Notes under the pieces: model-generated
Told to the model about the DNA's origin: nothing
What the model saw: only the letters and a program-made list of their open reading frames with translations
The model's database searches: none
Assembly: GCA_954871525.1 (NCBI GenBank)
Contig: OX940860.1
Span: 30,536,001 to 30,600,000 of the forward strand
Direction: 5' to 3'
DNA length: 64,000 nucleotides
From: Parietaria judaica
Lineage: Eukaryota; Streptophyta; Magnoliopsida; Rosales; Urticaceae
Part shown: positions 33,201 to 44,803 of the stretch, one piece after another
Layout: each line of letters begins with the position of its first letter
Position numbering within the stretch: the first letter of the stretch is position 1
Position numbers and translations under genes: made by a program

Positions 33201-35947
33201 TTGTTTCCGGTTCTTAATAAAGTTGATGAAGTAGCAAAATGTAGAAGAAAACTTAAAGGAGAAGGAACAAGAAAAGTGAACCTCATGAAAAGAATCACTA
33301 TCTTAAAGCATAAGGGGAAAAAAATACTTATGAGATTTGATGGGAAAAAACAACCGGATGGAAGAGATGGTGATCTTTTAGCTAGTTGGATTGGTGTTCT
33401 TGCTCGGGAATTTGTTCCAATAACTATATGTGATTGGAGAATGAAGAGTTTAAAAAAGGTGAAACAACGGATATGGAATGAAATCCAACAAGCATTTGTT
33501 ATTCCGGACAAGTACAAGCGTATGTGTTTATCTAGTGCCGGGGAATCGGCAAGATACTTCCAGTATGATCTCTCTACCCTATTCAAGAAAGATCCGAATG
33601 ATAAAAGAATCTTCGAGCGACCGGATATTGTTAAGAAGTATTACATGAGCATCACGGACGAACATTGGAAGGAGTTTGTTAATATTAGATTAAATGATGA
33701 GTTCAAAGAAGTCACGGATCAAAACAAAGCTAATAAGGCTCTCGTTGAGTACCCCTCTAGATCGGGTCGAAACGGATATCGGAAGCTCGATCAAATGCTA
33801 GTAAGAGTTTTAATTTTATATTTTAAATTTAATCTATTGTCTATAATTGAATAACATTTTCTTTGATTCGTAGTATGAACAAAATGGCGTATGGGCGACA
33901 AATTCGGAACTTTGGATCGAAATGAGGCATAATGAGGATGGTTCATTAAAGGATCCAAATCTAGAGCCTATTGTGAATAAAATAGTAAGTGCAATGAGTT
34001 TGTGTTATATAGTTATATATAAATTATCTTGATGTTATTTGTATATTATTGACTTAAATATTTGTAATAATTCATTTTGTTATTAGATTGAATGTACCAC
34101 TCAAGTGGTGGACGACGATGAGGAAGACGATATTTTGACAAGAGCTTTGGGGAAGAAAGAACATCCCGGACGAGTTCGGGGACAATCCAAATACGTCTCA
34201 AAGCGAGCATGTTACAAACAAGCCAAAGACTCAACGAATCCCCTCGTTCAAAGTCTCCTAGCCGAAATTAAAGATATGAAAGTCAAGTCGGAAGCGAGAG
34301 ATGTGGCTTTCGAGGAATGGAAGGCTAAAGTGGAACAAATGATCCAAGGATCATCTTCAAGAAATCTTCAAGGTAGTAATGAACCACTTGATGCGCATAG
34401 TCCGATAAGTCAACCTCTTGCTCCTTTAGCACCGATTGAATTGATTTTTGATGACGATCGTAATCCCGCAACAAAGGCTAAGGGCAAAGATTTTATTTCA
34501 AAAAGACCGAGTCTAGGGAGAAACGAGCCTTGTGTTGTGCAAAGTCCGGGAAGGCCACCGTTTACTCCCGTAGCGCCGGTTGATGTGCAACTTGATGAAG
34601 GTCAAATTCCCGCGAAAAAGGCTAAGCGTAAAGGGTTCCTTTCGAAAGGACCGAATAAAGGGAATATCAAATCTTTTAATGTGCAAAGTCGCGCTAGTCA
34701 ACCGATTGCGACCTCACTGGAGCTTGCGAACGTTCAAATTCTCGCTAAAAAGGCAAAGAGCTCGCCTTTGGTTTCAAAAGGACCTATTGTAGGTATTGGC
34801 GGAACTTCCGCGATTGATCCGGCGTCGTCTATTCCAAATACGCCCATTTCATTTAATGATGGTGTTGATTGTCTCCTTTTTTCGGAGGGAATCGTTGAGC
34901 ACGTCGCAACCGGGAAGGTGTTCCTAAAAAATGGAGAGGTTGGCGACAAAATTCACAACATACCGTTGGATAGAGATCATCGTCGGGTGTTAGTAGAAGT
35001 GTCGATGTCTAAAGACCCTATTCCTCTCCCGGTATCGGTTCAATGGATCGAAACCATTGATGACGCAGTGGGGACCTTTGTGCCTTGGCCAGTGTCCCTT
35101 ATTGAAGAATTAAACTCCAAAGGTAATCAAGCTCTCAAACCTAAGCCCAAAAATATAGCCAAAAGTTCGTATTACAATGAAGTGGCACAAAAGATTAACT
35201 TGAACCTTGTTCATCCCGGATTGAGAGTGTTAGCGTCTTATGCAAACGACTATATGCTTGCAAAGGGAATGAAAATAGTAGTTGAGCTTCATAAAAGTTT
35301 GTGTGATTTCACTCCGTTGTTGAATTTCGATGATACACGTGAATTTCTCTTCTCTCAAGACTTGACCGTACTATGGATAATGATTTGTCAAAGGTATGTT
35401 TCCATTTTCATTTGCGATTTCTTAATTATTAAATATATGAATTATTGATTCATTTGTTATACATTAATTATTGTTATTTTTATTTGTAGTTATTTGCTAG
35501 AAAATCACCTTCGCAATCCGGACACTTACGGTTTTCTTCCGCCATATGAAGACATCGGGTTCAACACAAAACTAGGAGATGCTAAGAAAAATGCATTAAA
35601 ATTTGATGTTGATCGCTACTACAAACTTATACAAAATTGCAAGAATGACAAAAGATTGTTAATGCCTTACAATAGTCGTCACCATTGGATTCTTCTTGTT
35701 TTTAACCCTTGGAAGGCTACCGTAGCAAAGTTTGATTCTCTCCCCAATTCAAGAGGTTTAAATAACCACTTAGAGCAATTTTTTCAAGAGTAAGTATTCT
35801 AAAACTTAATCATTTTTATGTTTATGGATGATATCTTTTTAACTCAAGTTATTTGAATTCTTTAATTATTTTTTTTGTAGTATTGAAGAAATATTCAAGG
35901 TTAATCACGACACCGTGGCTTTGTTAAACACGCCGCGGCTTTGTTGA
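30265..35947 (+). CDS. CACTA gene D: Ptta/En/Spm transposase domain fused to Ulp1-like domain
   Basis: Six exons join in frame at GT-AG sites: 30265-30343, 33223-33800, 33874-33984, 34087-35393, 35490-35789 and 35881-35947, giving 813 codons. An untranslated leader exon (about 29760-30072, CT-rich) with its own intron probably precedes them. Residues 1-26 are acidic. Residues about 45-255 form a plant transposase (Ptta/En/Spm) domain: PDGRDGDLLASWIGVLAREF, WRMKSLKKVKQRIWNEIQ, NKANKALVEYPSRSGRNGYR. A charged helix follows, then three degenerate ~46-residue repeats ending in 'KAKxKxFxSKxP' (about 350-495) and a DUF8039-like block (515-595). A Peptidase_C48-like region runs from about 635, with HHWILLVFNPWKATVAKFDS at 755-774 giving the His and Asp of Ulp1. 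The protein ends about 20 residues after the last exon starts, before the expected catalytic Gln and Cys. It probably binds DNA as the TNPA-type partner; protease activity is unlikely. Solo LTR 30394-33162 lies in intron 1. Confidence 0.8.
30394..33162 (+). mobile_element. Solo LTR, 2769 bp (family X, copy 2) in intron 1 of gene D
   Basis: It starts TGTTGGACATATGTGTCC and ends ACGTGATCTCCAACA, with a perfect TATAT duplication (30389-30393 and 33163-33167). In this orientation the TATA box GCCTATAAATAGG lies at about 32586, so U3 is about 2.2 kb and R-U5 about 0.58 kb. The full length corresponds, inverted, to 8541-11289. Shared blocks include 'ggtccatggtccccaggata', 'gattgtcggtggtgagaagt' and 'gacggagtcctgccggcgaa'. 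No internal retrotransposon genes are present. About 50 bp of the intron remain on the left and 60 bp on the right, including donor and acceptor sites. Confidence 0.92.
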
Positions 35948-36158
35948 TTTACGCCACGACATGACCTAACCACGCTGCGGCATGTATTTACAAGCCGAGG
36001 CTTATTTTATACATTTCGAAAACACACGCCGCGGCGTGGTTAGGTCATGCCGAGGCGTTTGAAAGTGACGAAATGCCTAAAATAAGCCTCGGCTTGTAAA
36101 TACATGCCGCAACGTGGTTAGGTCATGTCGTGGCGTAAATCAACAAAGCCGCGGCGTG
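35931..36158. repeat. ~90-bp inverted repeat at the end of gene D
   Basis: The left arm 35931-36020 (from 'cgccgcggctttgttgattt' to 'tttatacatttcg') is the near-perfect complement of 36069-36158, with a ~48-bp loop. The left arm contains the last six codons and the stop of gene D. The arms are made of GCCGCGGC-type words. Confidence 0.9.
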
Positions 36159-36535
36159 TTTATGTCTTTGACATCAAAACCAACTACGGAAATATTACGT
36201 TGTTCATTCGTTTCTAGCCGCGGCCTGTTTGATTTAACGCCGCGGCCTGTTTGCGTTCGAAGCCGTGGCGTAAATCCACAAAGCCGCGGCGTGTTATGTC
36301 TCTGACATCAAAACCAACTACGAAAATATTACGTTGTTCATTCGTTTCTAGCCGCGGCCTGTTTGATTTAACGCCGCGGCGTGTTTGCGTTCGAAGCCGT
36401 GGCGTAAATCCACAAAGCCGCGGCGTGTTGATGTCTCTGACATCAAAACCAACTACGGAAATATTACGTTGTTCATTCGTTTCTAGCCGCGGCCTGTTCG
36501 ATTTAACGCCGCGGCGTGTTTGCGTTCGAACCACG
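36140..36535. repeat. Right subterminal array: three ~135-bp units
   Basis: Units start with AAGCCGCGGCGTG near 36146, 36281 and 36415. Each runs through 'ctgacatcaaaaccaactac', 'tattacgttgttcattcgtt', TAGCCGCGGCCTG, 'gatttaacgccgcgg' and 'gtttgcgttcgaagccgtgg'. They are followed by CCATGG words up to the CACTA terminus. ORFs on either strand here are products of the repeat. Confidence 0.9.
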
Positions 36536-36689
36536 GAAAATTCCGTTGTAGGAACATATTCTCAACCATGGAAATAATTCCGTGGTTGGAACTTACTACC
36601 ATGCTGGATTCTACCATGGTTAAAAACCATGGTTGAAAATTTTCAACCATAGTTTTTAACCATGGTTGAAACCCGGATTTGTACTAGTG

Positions 36690-38095
36690 GAACAACCAAA
36701 TTACGAGAGAAGAAGAGAAAGAACTTCACAAACCTTAACCCAGTTTTATCCTCTCAAATTATATGTGAGCCAAATTGGAAGTTGAAGAAGTTCTGTCGAT
36801 AGCCGTTAGATTGAACTTATCTCATGGTCCAATTTGTCGAGACAGAATAGAAATACTTTCAACGATATTATTTGAAGTATATAAGCTAGAAAAAATATTT
36901 TTGTATCGTCTCTTATATTATGAGTATAAAGAGTCCATGTTAATAAACATGCCATTTTATAAGTGCGTAAAAAAGGTTAAGAATCTCGTAAAGTTTGGTT
37001 TTGTATGAATTTTGAAAGCATTAAAGTAAATTTTTGTTGTTTTCATGCACGGGCTAAATTAGGTCCTATATATATATATATAACTCAAATTGAATTTTAT
37101 GATTTTGATATAAAATCTAAAAGATAAAAATGTCAAATTAAGGACAATAACGCTCGATGCTTTATAGAATTGTCTAATGATCCGACAGTTTAACATGAGT
37201 TTTCATTTGTCCTCACTCGTACTCTTTTCGAGAAACTTCGTTAGAAGGAAATTATAATAGGATTTGCTCAAAACCAAACATGCTTGATCTTTAAATTCTT
37301 TTATATGAGCTAGCAGAAAAAGATGTTTATTATTTGTAAAAAGCTGTAGTACCAAATTGTCTCAAAATTTATCGACAATACAGTCTCACACCTGCACAGA
37401 TTCGAGTCTGTAATTTTAATTTTGTGCATTTAAGTTCAACCAAAGCTAGTTTTTAAACTATGAATTTCGGACCTTTCTACCATGTAAGAAAAAGTTACAA
37501 AGATGGATATTTTTTTGAAAAAATAAATAACAAATCAAGCTTGTCTCCTTTCAATATTGACTATTGGTTTCAATGAAAGCCCAATGTTTGTTCTTTGTGA
37601 AGCCCAAAGCTTTGTCATCGTGAAACCTCTACTTCTCTAAAATAAGCTAAGCTTACAGCCAATGAAAACTTGCCAAGTCATCTGGCCACGTCATCGATAA
37701 AAAAGCTCGCATAGATTACGTGGTTCAGCGAGTAATGTTATGCCACGTGAGCTGCTACGTGGTATATTAACCGATAATCTCTGTTCCTACGTGGCTGGAG
37801 CAATTAAACGCCACGTTGCTAAATATATACAATACGTGGCTCAAGCAATCACACTATGCCACGTCATCTCATATATACTATACGTCGCCCAACCAATCAC
37901 ATTATGCCACGTCAGCTCATGTAAACAATACTCAAGCAACCAAGTCCAAAGCAACCCAACTGCTCCCACTAAACCAAACTCTCCACCAAACGACAACATT
38001 TTAGGCTTAGGTTCTGCCGTTTATGCGACGAGAAATCTTTCGCTTCACTCTCACCCCACGTATATGCATGATTTTTATTTATTAAATTTAATTCC

Positions 38096-38126
<31 letters not shown>

Positions 38127-38238
38127 CTATCTTCATGCTATACTCTTTTTTTTTATTTTTTATCTATCAGGTCCGTCTGACTTTCTCGAAGCTCTCGAAA
38201 CCAGAATTGAAGAAGAAGAAGAGGAGAGAAGCAGAACG
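36690..38238. other. Spacer and PDIL2-1 promoter region
   Basis: Positions 36690-37650 contain no credible gene; one 77-codon ORF near 36775 has no recognisable product. From 37670 the DNA changes character, with many ACGT-core words, then an A/T-rich TATA-like region (about 38090-38125, (TA)n) and a CT-rich leader before the PDIL2-1 start. Confidence 0.6.
37845..37911 (+). promoter_or_regulatory. ER-stress response elements upstream of PDIL2-1
   Basis: CCAATCACATTATGCCACG at 37893-37911 is a perfect CCAAT-N9-CCACG element (ERSE). A near copy, GCAAT-N9-CCACG, is at 37845-37863. Both continue as CCACGTCA. Further GCCACGTCA or ACGTGG words occur near 37684, 37720, 37742, 37757, 37790, 37811 and 37834. 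NF-Y plus ER-stress bZIP factors use such sites in plant chaperone and PDI promoters. They lie about 330-390 bp before the ATG. Confidence 0.75.
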
Positions 38239-40373
<2,135 letters not shown>

Positions 40374-40378
<5 letters not shown>

Positions 40379-40969
40379 GACCTTCTACATTGTCGGGTTC
40401 GGGATGATTTTTCCCCTCATCCTGTTACGGTATCGGGATTCATCCGAGGGCGGCGGCTTTTCAACGTAGCAAAATCGGTAGAACATAACTTTTCTTTCGA
40501 GCGGATAATTATGGGATCTTTTCTTAGAGGTGATTTTTCTTATAGGGATAAAAATTATATGAATTATGGTGTTTTGTGTTTTAGCTCCCTCTCGATTCTA
40601 ATAATTTCTTTCTCCTTTACGCTTCTGAACATTTTTTTTTCCTCGTATCTTACCAAAAAAACCCGGTTTTCTTGAGACCTTCTACATTGTCGGGTTCGGG
40701 ATGATTTTTCCCCTCATCCTGTTACGGTTTCGGGATTCATCCGAGGGCGGCGGCTTTTCAACGTAGCAAAATCGGTAGAACGTAACTTTTCTTTCGAGCG
40801 GATAATTATGGGATCTTTTCTTAGAGATGATTTTTGTTATAGGGATAAAAATGAAATGAATTATGGTGTTTTGTGTTTTAGCTCCCCCTCGATTCTAATC
40901 ATTTCTTTCTCCTTTACGCCTCGGAACATTTTTTTTTTCCTCGTATCTTACCAAAAAAAACCCGGTTTT
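40374..40969 (+). repeat. 297-bp tandem duplication spanning the PDIL2-1 stop and 3' UTR
   Basis: CTTGAGACCTTCTACATTGT at 40374 recurs at 40671. The following ~295 bp is nearly identical, through to 'accaaaaaaacccggttttc'. The first four bases contain the PDIL2-1 stop (TGA 40376), so the duplicated unit is essentially the 3' UTR. Divergence is about 3-5 percent by eye, so it is fairly young. Confidence 0.95.
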
Positions 40970-41226
40970 CGGATCGTAAGCAGGTTACCTTGCCGAATGC
41001 ATACATGACAACAAGTAAAATACACACTCGAAATCCTCGAATATTTTGTTTAAAGCCTTCTCACAGCATTCGGTAATTTACAGTGATGATTTACAAAAGT
41101 TACTAAAAAATGAGATCTAATAAAATCAAGATCTTTTTCTTCATAAAAAAACAGAAAAATGCGAGCCTCGGGTTTTCATCCTCATCTGAATCGTCTTTCA
41201 CGTCCTCAGAATCTTAAATTCCGTTG

Positions 41227-42171
41227 TTAATCCTCAGAATCGTCATCCTCGTCGTCTTCGTCTTTGGCGTCCATATTCAACTTACCACGGCCACATTCGG
41301 TGTCCGGGAGGCCCATCGACGAGCACTCGATCCGGTACTCTTCCCTCTCGGCGTCCATGTTGTCACGACCAAGCGAAAGCTCAAACGGGGACGGACCAAG
41401 CGGGTGGCTGCGCATATGCACAGAGCGAAGCAGCGCCGCCCGCCTGAGGTCCGCGGAGTGGCAGATGTCGCTGGGCGACGACGGGAACCGCCCCTCCGAC
41501 TCCGATCCCCGCTGCCGCGGATACGAGCAGCTCACCGACGCGAGGGCGCAGCCGTACGAAGGGTACGGGCTGGGCGGCTTTTGGGGTTGGTACCGGTAGG
41601 GAGACACCGGGCTGGACGGGGCGCTTTCGGGCTGAGACTGCGAGGGTGTCGGGTTCGTTGCGGCGTCGGAGAATCGGGAATCGTCCAAGTCTTCCGACAT
41701 CGGCGAGTACTGCCAGTTGATTTCATCCCTGCAAAGCAGTCTCTCCCATCATCAACATCTGATACATAAACATCAAACCTCTCTCTCTTTCGCTCTCATG
41801 AAGAGACAAAGAATTAACCTTGAATTACACAACAACATGGCTTCGGATCTCGCAGGAGATTCCAGGAGATTCTCTGGGACCGGAATCGGGTCGCCGACAG
41901 TCAACCCATTCAAACTCGACGCCATTATCTGTCGCAATCCAACACGACATGACTTCCCAAAATTAGACCAAATTCCGTTGTCGTTTTCTGACCTATATAT
42001 ATATATATATATACAAATTATAAAATGGATACGAACCTCGCTGAGGTAACGCTTGTGAGAGCGCAGATTGTCGATGTAAACCTCATCTTCAGGATCTCTG
42101 CTTCGCTTCGCCGACGGAGACGATGAAGCAGACGGTGAGCAAGCTGAGGCCGAGTTCGACTCGGGACCCAT
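41227..42171 (-). CDS. Uncharacterised plant protein, Ser/Pro-rich with acidic tail
   Basis: Three exons on the minus strand join in frame to 248 codons: 42171-42037, 41928-41819 and 41728-41227. The protein starts MGPESNSASACSPSASSSPS, with a short basic stretch (AKRSRDPEDEVYIDNLRSHKR) that could serve nuclear import. Next are LNGLTVGDPIPVPENLLESP and DEINWQYSPMSEDLDDSRFS. A Ser/Pro/Gln-rich linker follows, then a block RRAALLRSVHMRSHPLG..FEL, then YRIECSSMGLPDTEC. The end is a run of acidic residues (KDEDDEDDDSED). Phase-correct splicing and balanced composition make this a real gene. I do not recognise the family and assign no function. It is convergent with PDIL2-1 and about 850 bp from its stop. 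The region 41720-42060 in other frames gives only shadow ORFs. Confidence 0.75.
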
Positions 42172-42567
42172 GGGCGATTCAACTCGGAATTGAAATCAAT
42201 TCGTGCTTCGTTCGTGGATTGATCCGAAAAATAAAGATCGAACATCGAAGCTTCTGGGAAGTTCTAAGCTCCAAATGCTCGAGAAAATGAGTTCATAATC
42301 ATATGCAGTGAAATTGAATGTATCTTGGTGACGGTCCACGGTAACGTGCGCGTAGGGGATCGAAACCGCGAGTAGAGTGCTCTGGTCGGGGCGTTTTCGT
42401 CATTCGGCAATACGACGTCAGCGATGTGATAAAACGACAACTTCGAGTAGTGTAGTATGACATACATTTAATCTTTTCTTTAGTGGTAATTGTTCCTTAA
42501 TGTTATAAAATAGTGTCGTCTTCTAATATCGTCTATTATAAATTAATACCTATCAAGCTTGAAACTT
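42172..42567. other. Leader and promoter of the minus-strand gene
   Basis: About 400 bp upstream of the minus-strand start. No gene is visible. A weak CpG-richer stretch at 42330-42420 fits a promoter-proximal region. Confidence 0.4.
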
Positions 42568-43431
42568 TGTTGACACACTTTGCATAGAATTGAGTACTTA
42601 CATCACAATGACGTGATTTCTCATCTCAACAATCACGAAATTTAGTGTGGAATTTTGATTCGAATTTGCTAATGAGATTATGTGATCTTGACCTCCGCGT
42701 TATCAATACTCTTTGCTAAAGTGAAAAATAAAGACAGAAAATACACGATTGTTTTTTAGAGAGGTTCGTCCCAAGGTGGTAGTTGACTACGTCCTCTGTA
42801 AGTTTATTGAAAAAGAATGACCGACCAGAACCGCAAGCCGATTTCAATCAATCGAGAATCGAGAAAGATTAAAACACTCGAGAGTACAAATCCTCACAAC
42901 TATCTTCTCTTTGGTAATGCTTGCGTGCGTGTATCTGTGATGTTCCCTTGTATTTATAGGCGTTTGTTTATGCCCGTTAGATCGTCCTTTTGAACATGGT
43001 CGTAGTGGCTTTGAGTTTGGTACTTTGAATTGATGCTGTACTGACATGTGGGTCACTTCTTGCGAAGATTGTGTTGTGGTGGACTTGGCTTTGTTTGGGT
43101 GATGGTTTTAACTTGGTCGTGGCTAATTTCCTGGTTGGGGTTGTTGACTGTTGAATAGAACTTTGACTGATTCTGCTCGGAGCCTTGACTGATTCTGCTC
43201 GGGTTCTTGCTGTTGGTTCCTGCTCGGGATCGCGCGTGGCTTTTGATCCTTGCGTCTGTTTTTTGCTTAGGCCTTGGATTTCTCCTTGGTGGACCTCAAT
43301 TCACTTTCGTAGAGGCCCATTTGCATGAATATTCTATTTATTCATGTACTTCGATCTTAATTATTTGGACCATAAATTTAATTAATTGTGACTCAATCAT
43401 TTCTTATATGGAACGAATTTACACATCAACA
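42568..43431 (-). mobile_element. Possible degenerate solo LTR (minus strand)
   Basis: The stretch starts TGTTGACACACTTTGC and ends ACACATCAACA, giving TGTTGA...TCAACA ends. The minus strand has a TATA box (complement of TATTTATAGG at 42951-42960), followed about 30 bases later by leader-like sequence. The flanks do not show a matching 5-bp duplication and no partner LTR or internal genes are present. The call is tentative. Confidence 0.35.
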
Positions 43432-43876
43432 ATAATTTCTTAAGCTATTTGCTGAAGTAACCAGGTGATCTTCAGCAAGTAAAATTTCATAAATCTGGTA
43501 CAAACTAAAAACACTAAATTGGTCAATCGGAATCCACCGGACTAATGGATGCCCTTTGAAATTTATTGAAGAAAACTCATTTAAGAATCAACATGTGAGT
43601 TTGGGAGCACGGCCGACGATATCTATGGTGGAGAAGAATGTCGAATTGCCCAGCACACACGTTATTAATTAATGAACCGAAAAAGAAGCTGCAGGCCGAA
43701 ACAAAAACTGTCTAAATAAGGAAACGACAACTTTGTTGGAAGACGACAATAAGAAAAATGCAACTATAATAAACGATATTAGCAGCCGAAGATAAAACGA
43801 CATGATAAATATGCTAATAAACGGCAATTTTTCTCAATTGGCTAAATTATTCTCAAATTAATAATTTTTTTTGATA
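43432..43876. other. Intergenic, no gene seen
   Basis: Mixed A/T-rich DNA without repeats or ORFs I can support. Confidence 0.5.
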
Positions 43877-44585
43877 CAGTAGAACCTCTATAAATTAATA
43901 CTTGATAAATTAATAGTCACGATTAAATAATATTTTTGTCCGGTCCCGACTCGGGCCTAACTAGCTAAATTAATAATTCGCCAAATTTATAAGATAATAA
44001 TTTTTTTAGAAAGTATATAGGTCCCAAGTGATATATAAATTAATAATTCAATATAAAAAATTACATAAATAATTATAAAATCACAATAAATAAAATATAA
44101 CATAAATAATTATGAAATCACATTAAACAAAAAGATAACATTACACCACTAATCATGTAGTCTTCTTAAAATATGATTATATAGTAATTTGTTTATGAAG
44201 CTATTACTATAGAAACTATTGTACCCTATAACAATAGATGATTCACTAATCATGTACCCTAAAACCTTATCACTACTCTAAGAATCTATTGTTATTTCTA
44301 TTTAATATCATTGAGCTCTTTGATATTTCTGACAGTGGTACTCTAATAAAATCTTTAAATCATAATAATCTCTCTTGATATTCTTAATATTGATTCTTTA
44401 ATATTCTCAATATAATAAATTGAATTATTTTTTTGTTAGTAAGATGTTTATATTATAGCTAATTAATAATTTTTTCTTCATTAATGTATAAATTAATAAA
44501 CTATTAATTTATATGTTAATTAATAATCCGATAAGATAATATTTTTTGCCGGTCCCAACAATATTAATTTATAGAGGTTCTACTG
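43877..44585. mobile_element. Emigrant-like (pogo/Lemi1-type) non-autonomous element
   Basis: The left terminus is CAGTAGAACCTCTATAAATT, continuing AATA. The right terminus is its exact complement, ending in 'gaggttctactg'. TA flanks both sides (43875-43876 and 44586-44587). These are the terminal repeat and TA target duplication known for Arabidopsis Emigrant MITEs and their pogo-like relative Lemi1. The 709-bp interior is A/T-rich with secondary inverted repeats around 'ccggtccc' and no transposase. It lies about 220 bp upstream of the PUR5 start. Confidence 0.88.
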
Positions 44586-44803
44586 TATAAGGTGGCAAGG
44601 GTGCGCAACGGGTCCCTCTTTCTTTGCCCCTAAAAATGTGGCATTTCTGCCATAAAATAAAATTTTAAGAGCAAAAGACACAGCTAACGAATTTATAAGG
44701 GTATTTATGGCAATTAGTAAAAGAGAAAAACCCAAAATCGAACCGCAACAAAACCCTCCACTCCACTACTTTCGCGCCGACCAAGCTCAGCTCTCGCTCC
44801 GCC

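Larger units (their letters stand above)
16966..36689. mobile_element. CACTA (En/Spm) transposon, 19.7 kb, both ends intact
   Basis: The left end reads CACTAGTACAAATTGTTGAT. The right end is the complement of CACTAGTACAAATCCGGGTT, giving a perfect 13-bp terminal inverted repeat that starts with the diagnostic CACTA. The 3-bp flanks GAA (16963-16965) and GAA (36690-36692) are the expected target duplication. Just inside both ends are clusters of CCATGGTTG/CAACCATGG words (16990-17070 and 36530-36672). Next come arrays of GCCGCGGC words, which continue in blocks through the whole element. Inside lie gene A (18464-20155), B and B' on minus (22806-22318, 24116-23583), a Tnp2 transposase (25174-28415) and a Ptta/Ulp1 gene (30265-35947). 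A solo LTR nests in the last. Intact ends mean the element could still be mobilised in trans. Its own Tnp2 is broken. Confidence 0.95.

Noticed and set aside
36114..36577. Overlapping ORFs on both strands at the CACTA right shoulder
   Set aside because: They arise from a three-unit subterminal repeat whose length is a multiple-of-three accident. The products are repetitive and unlike any protein family.
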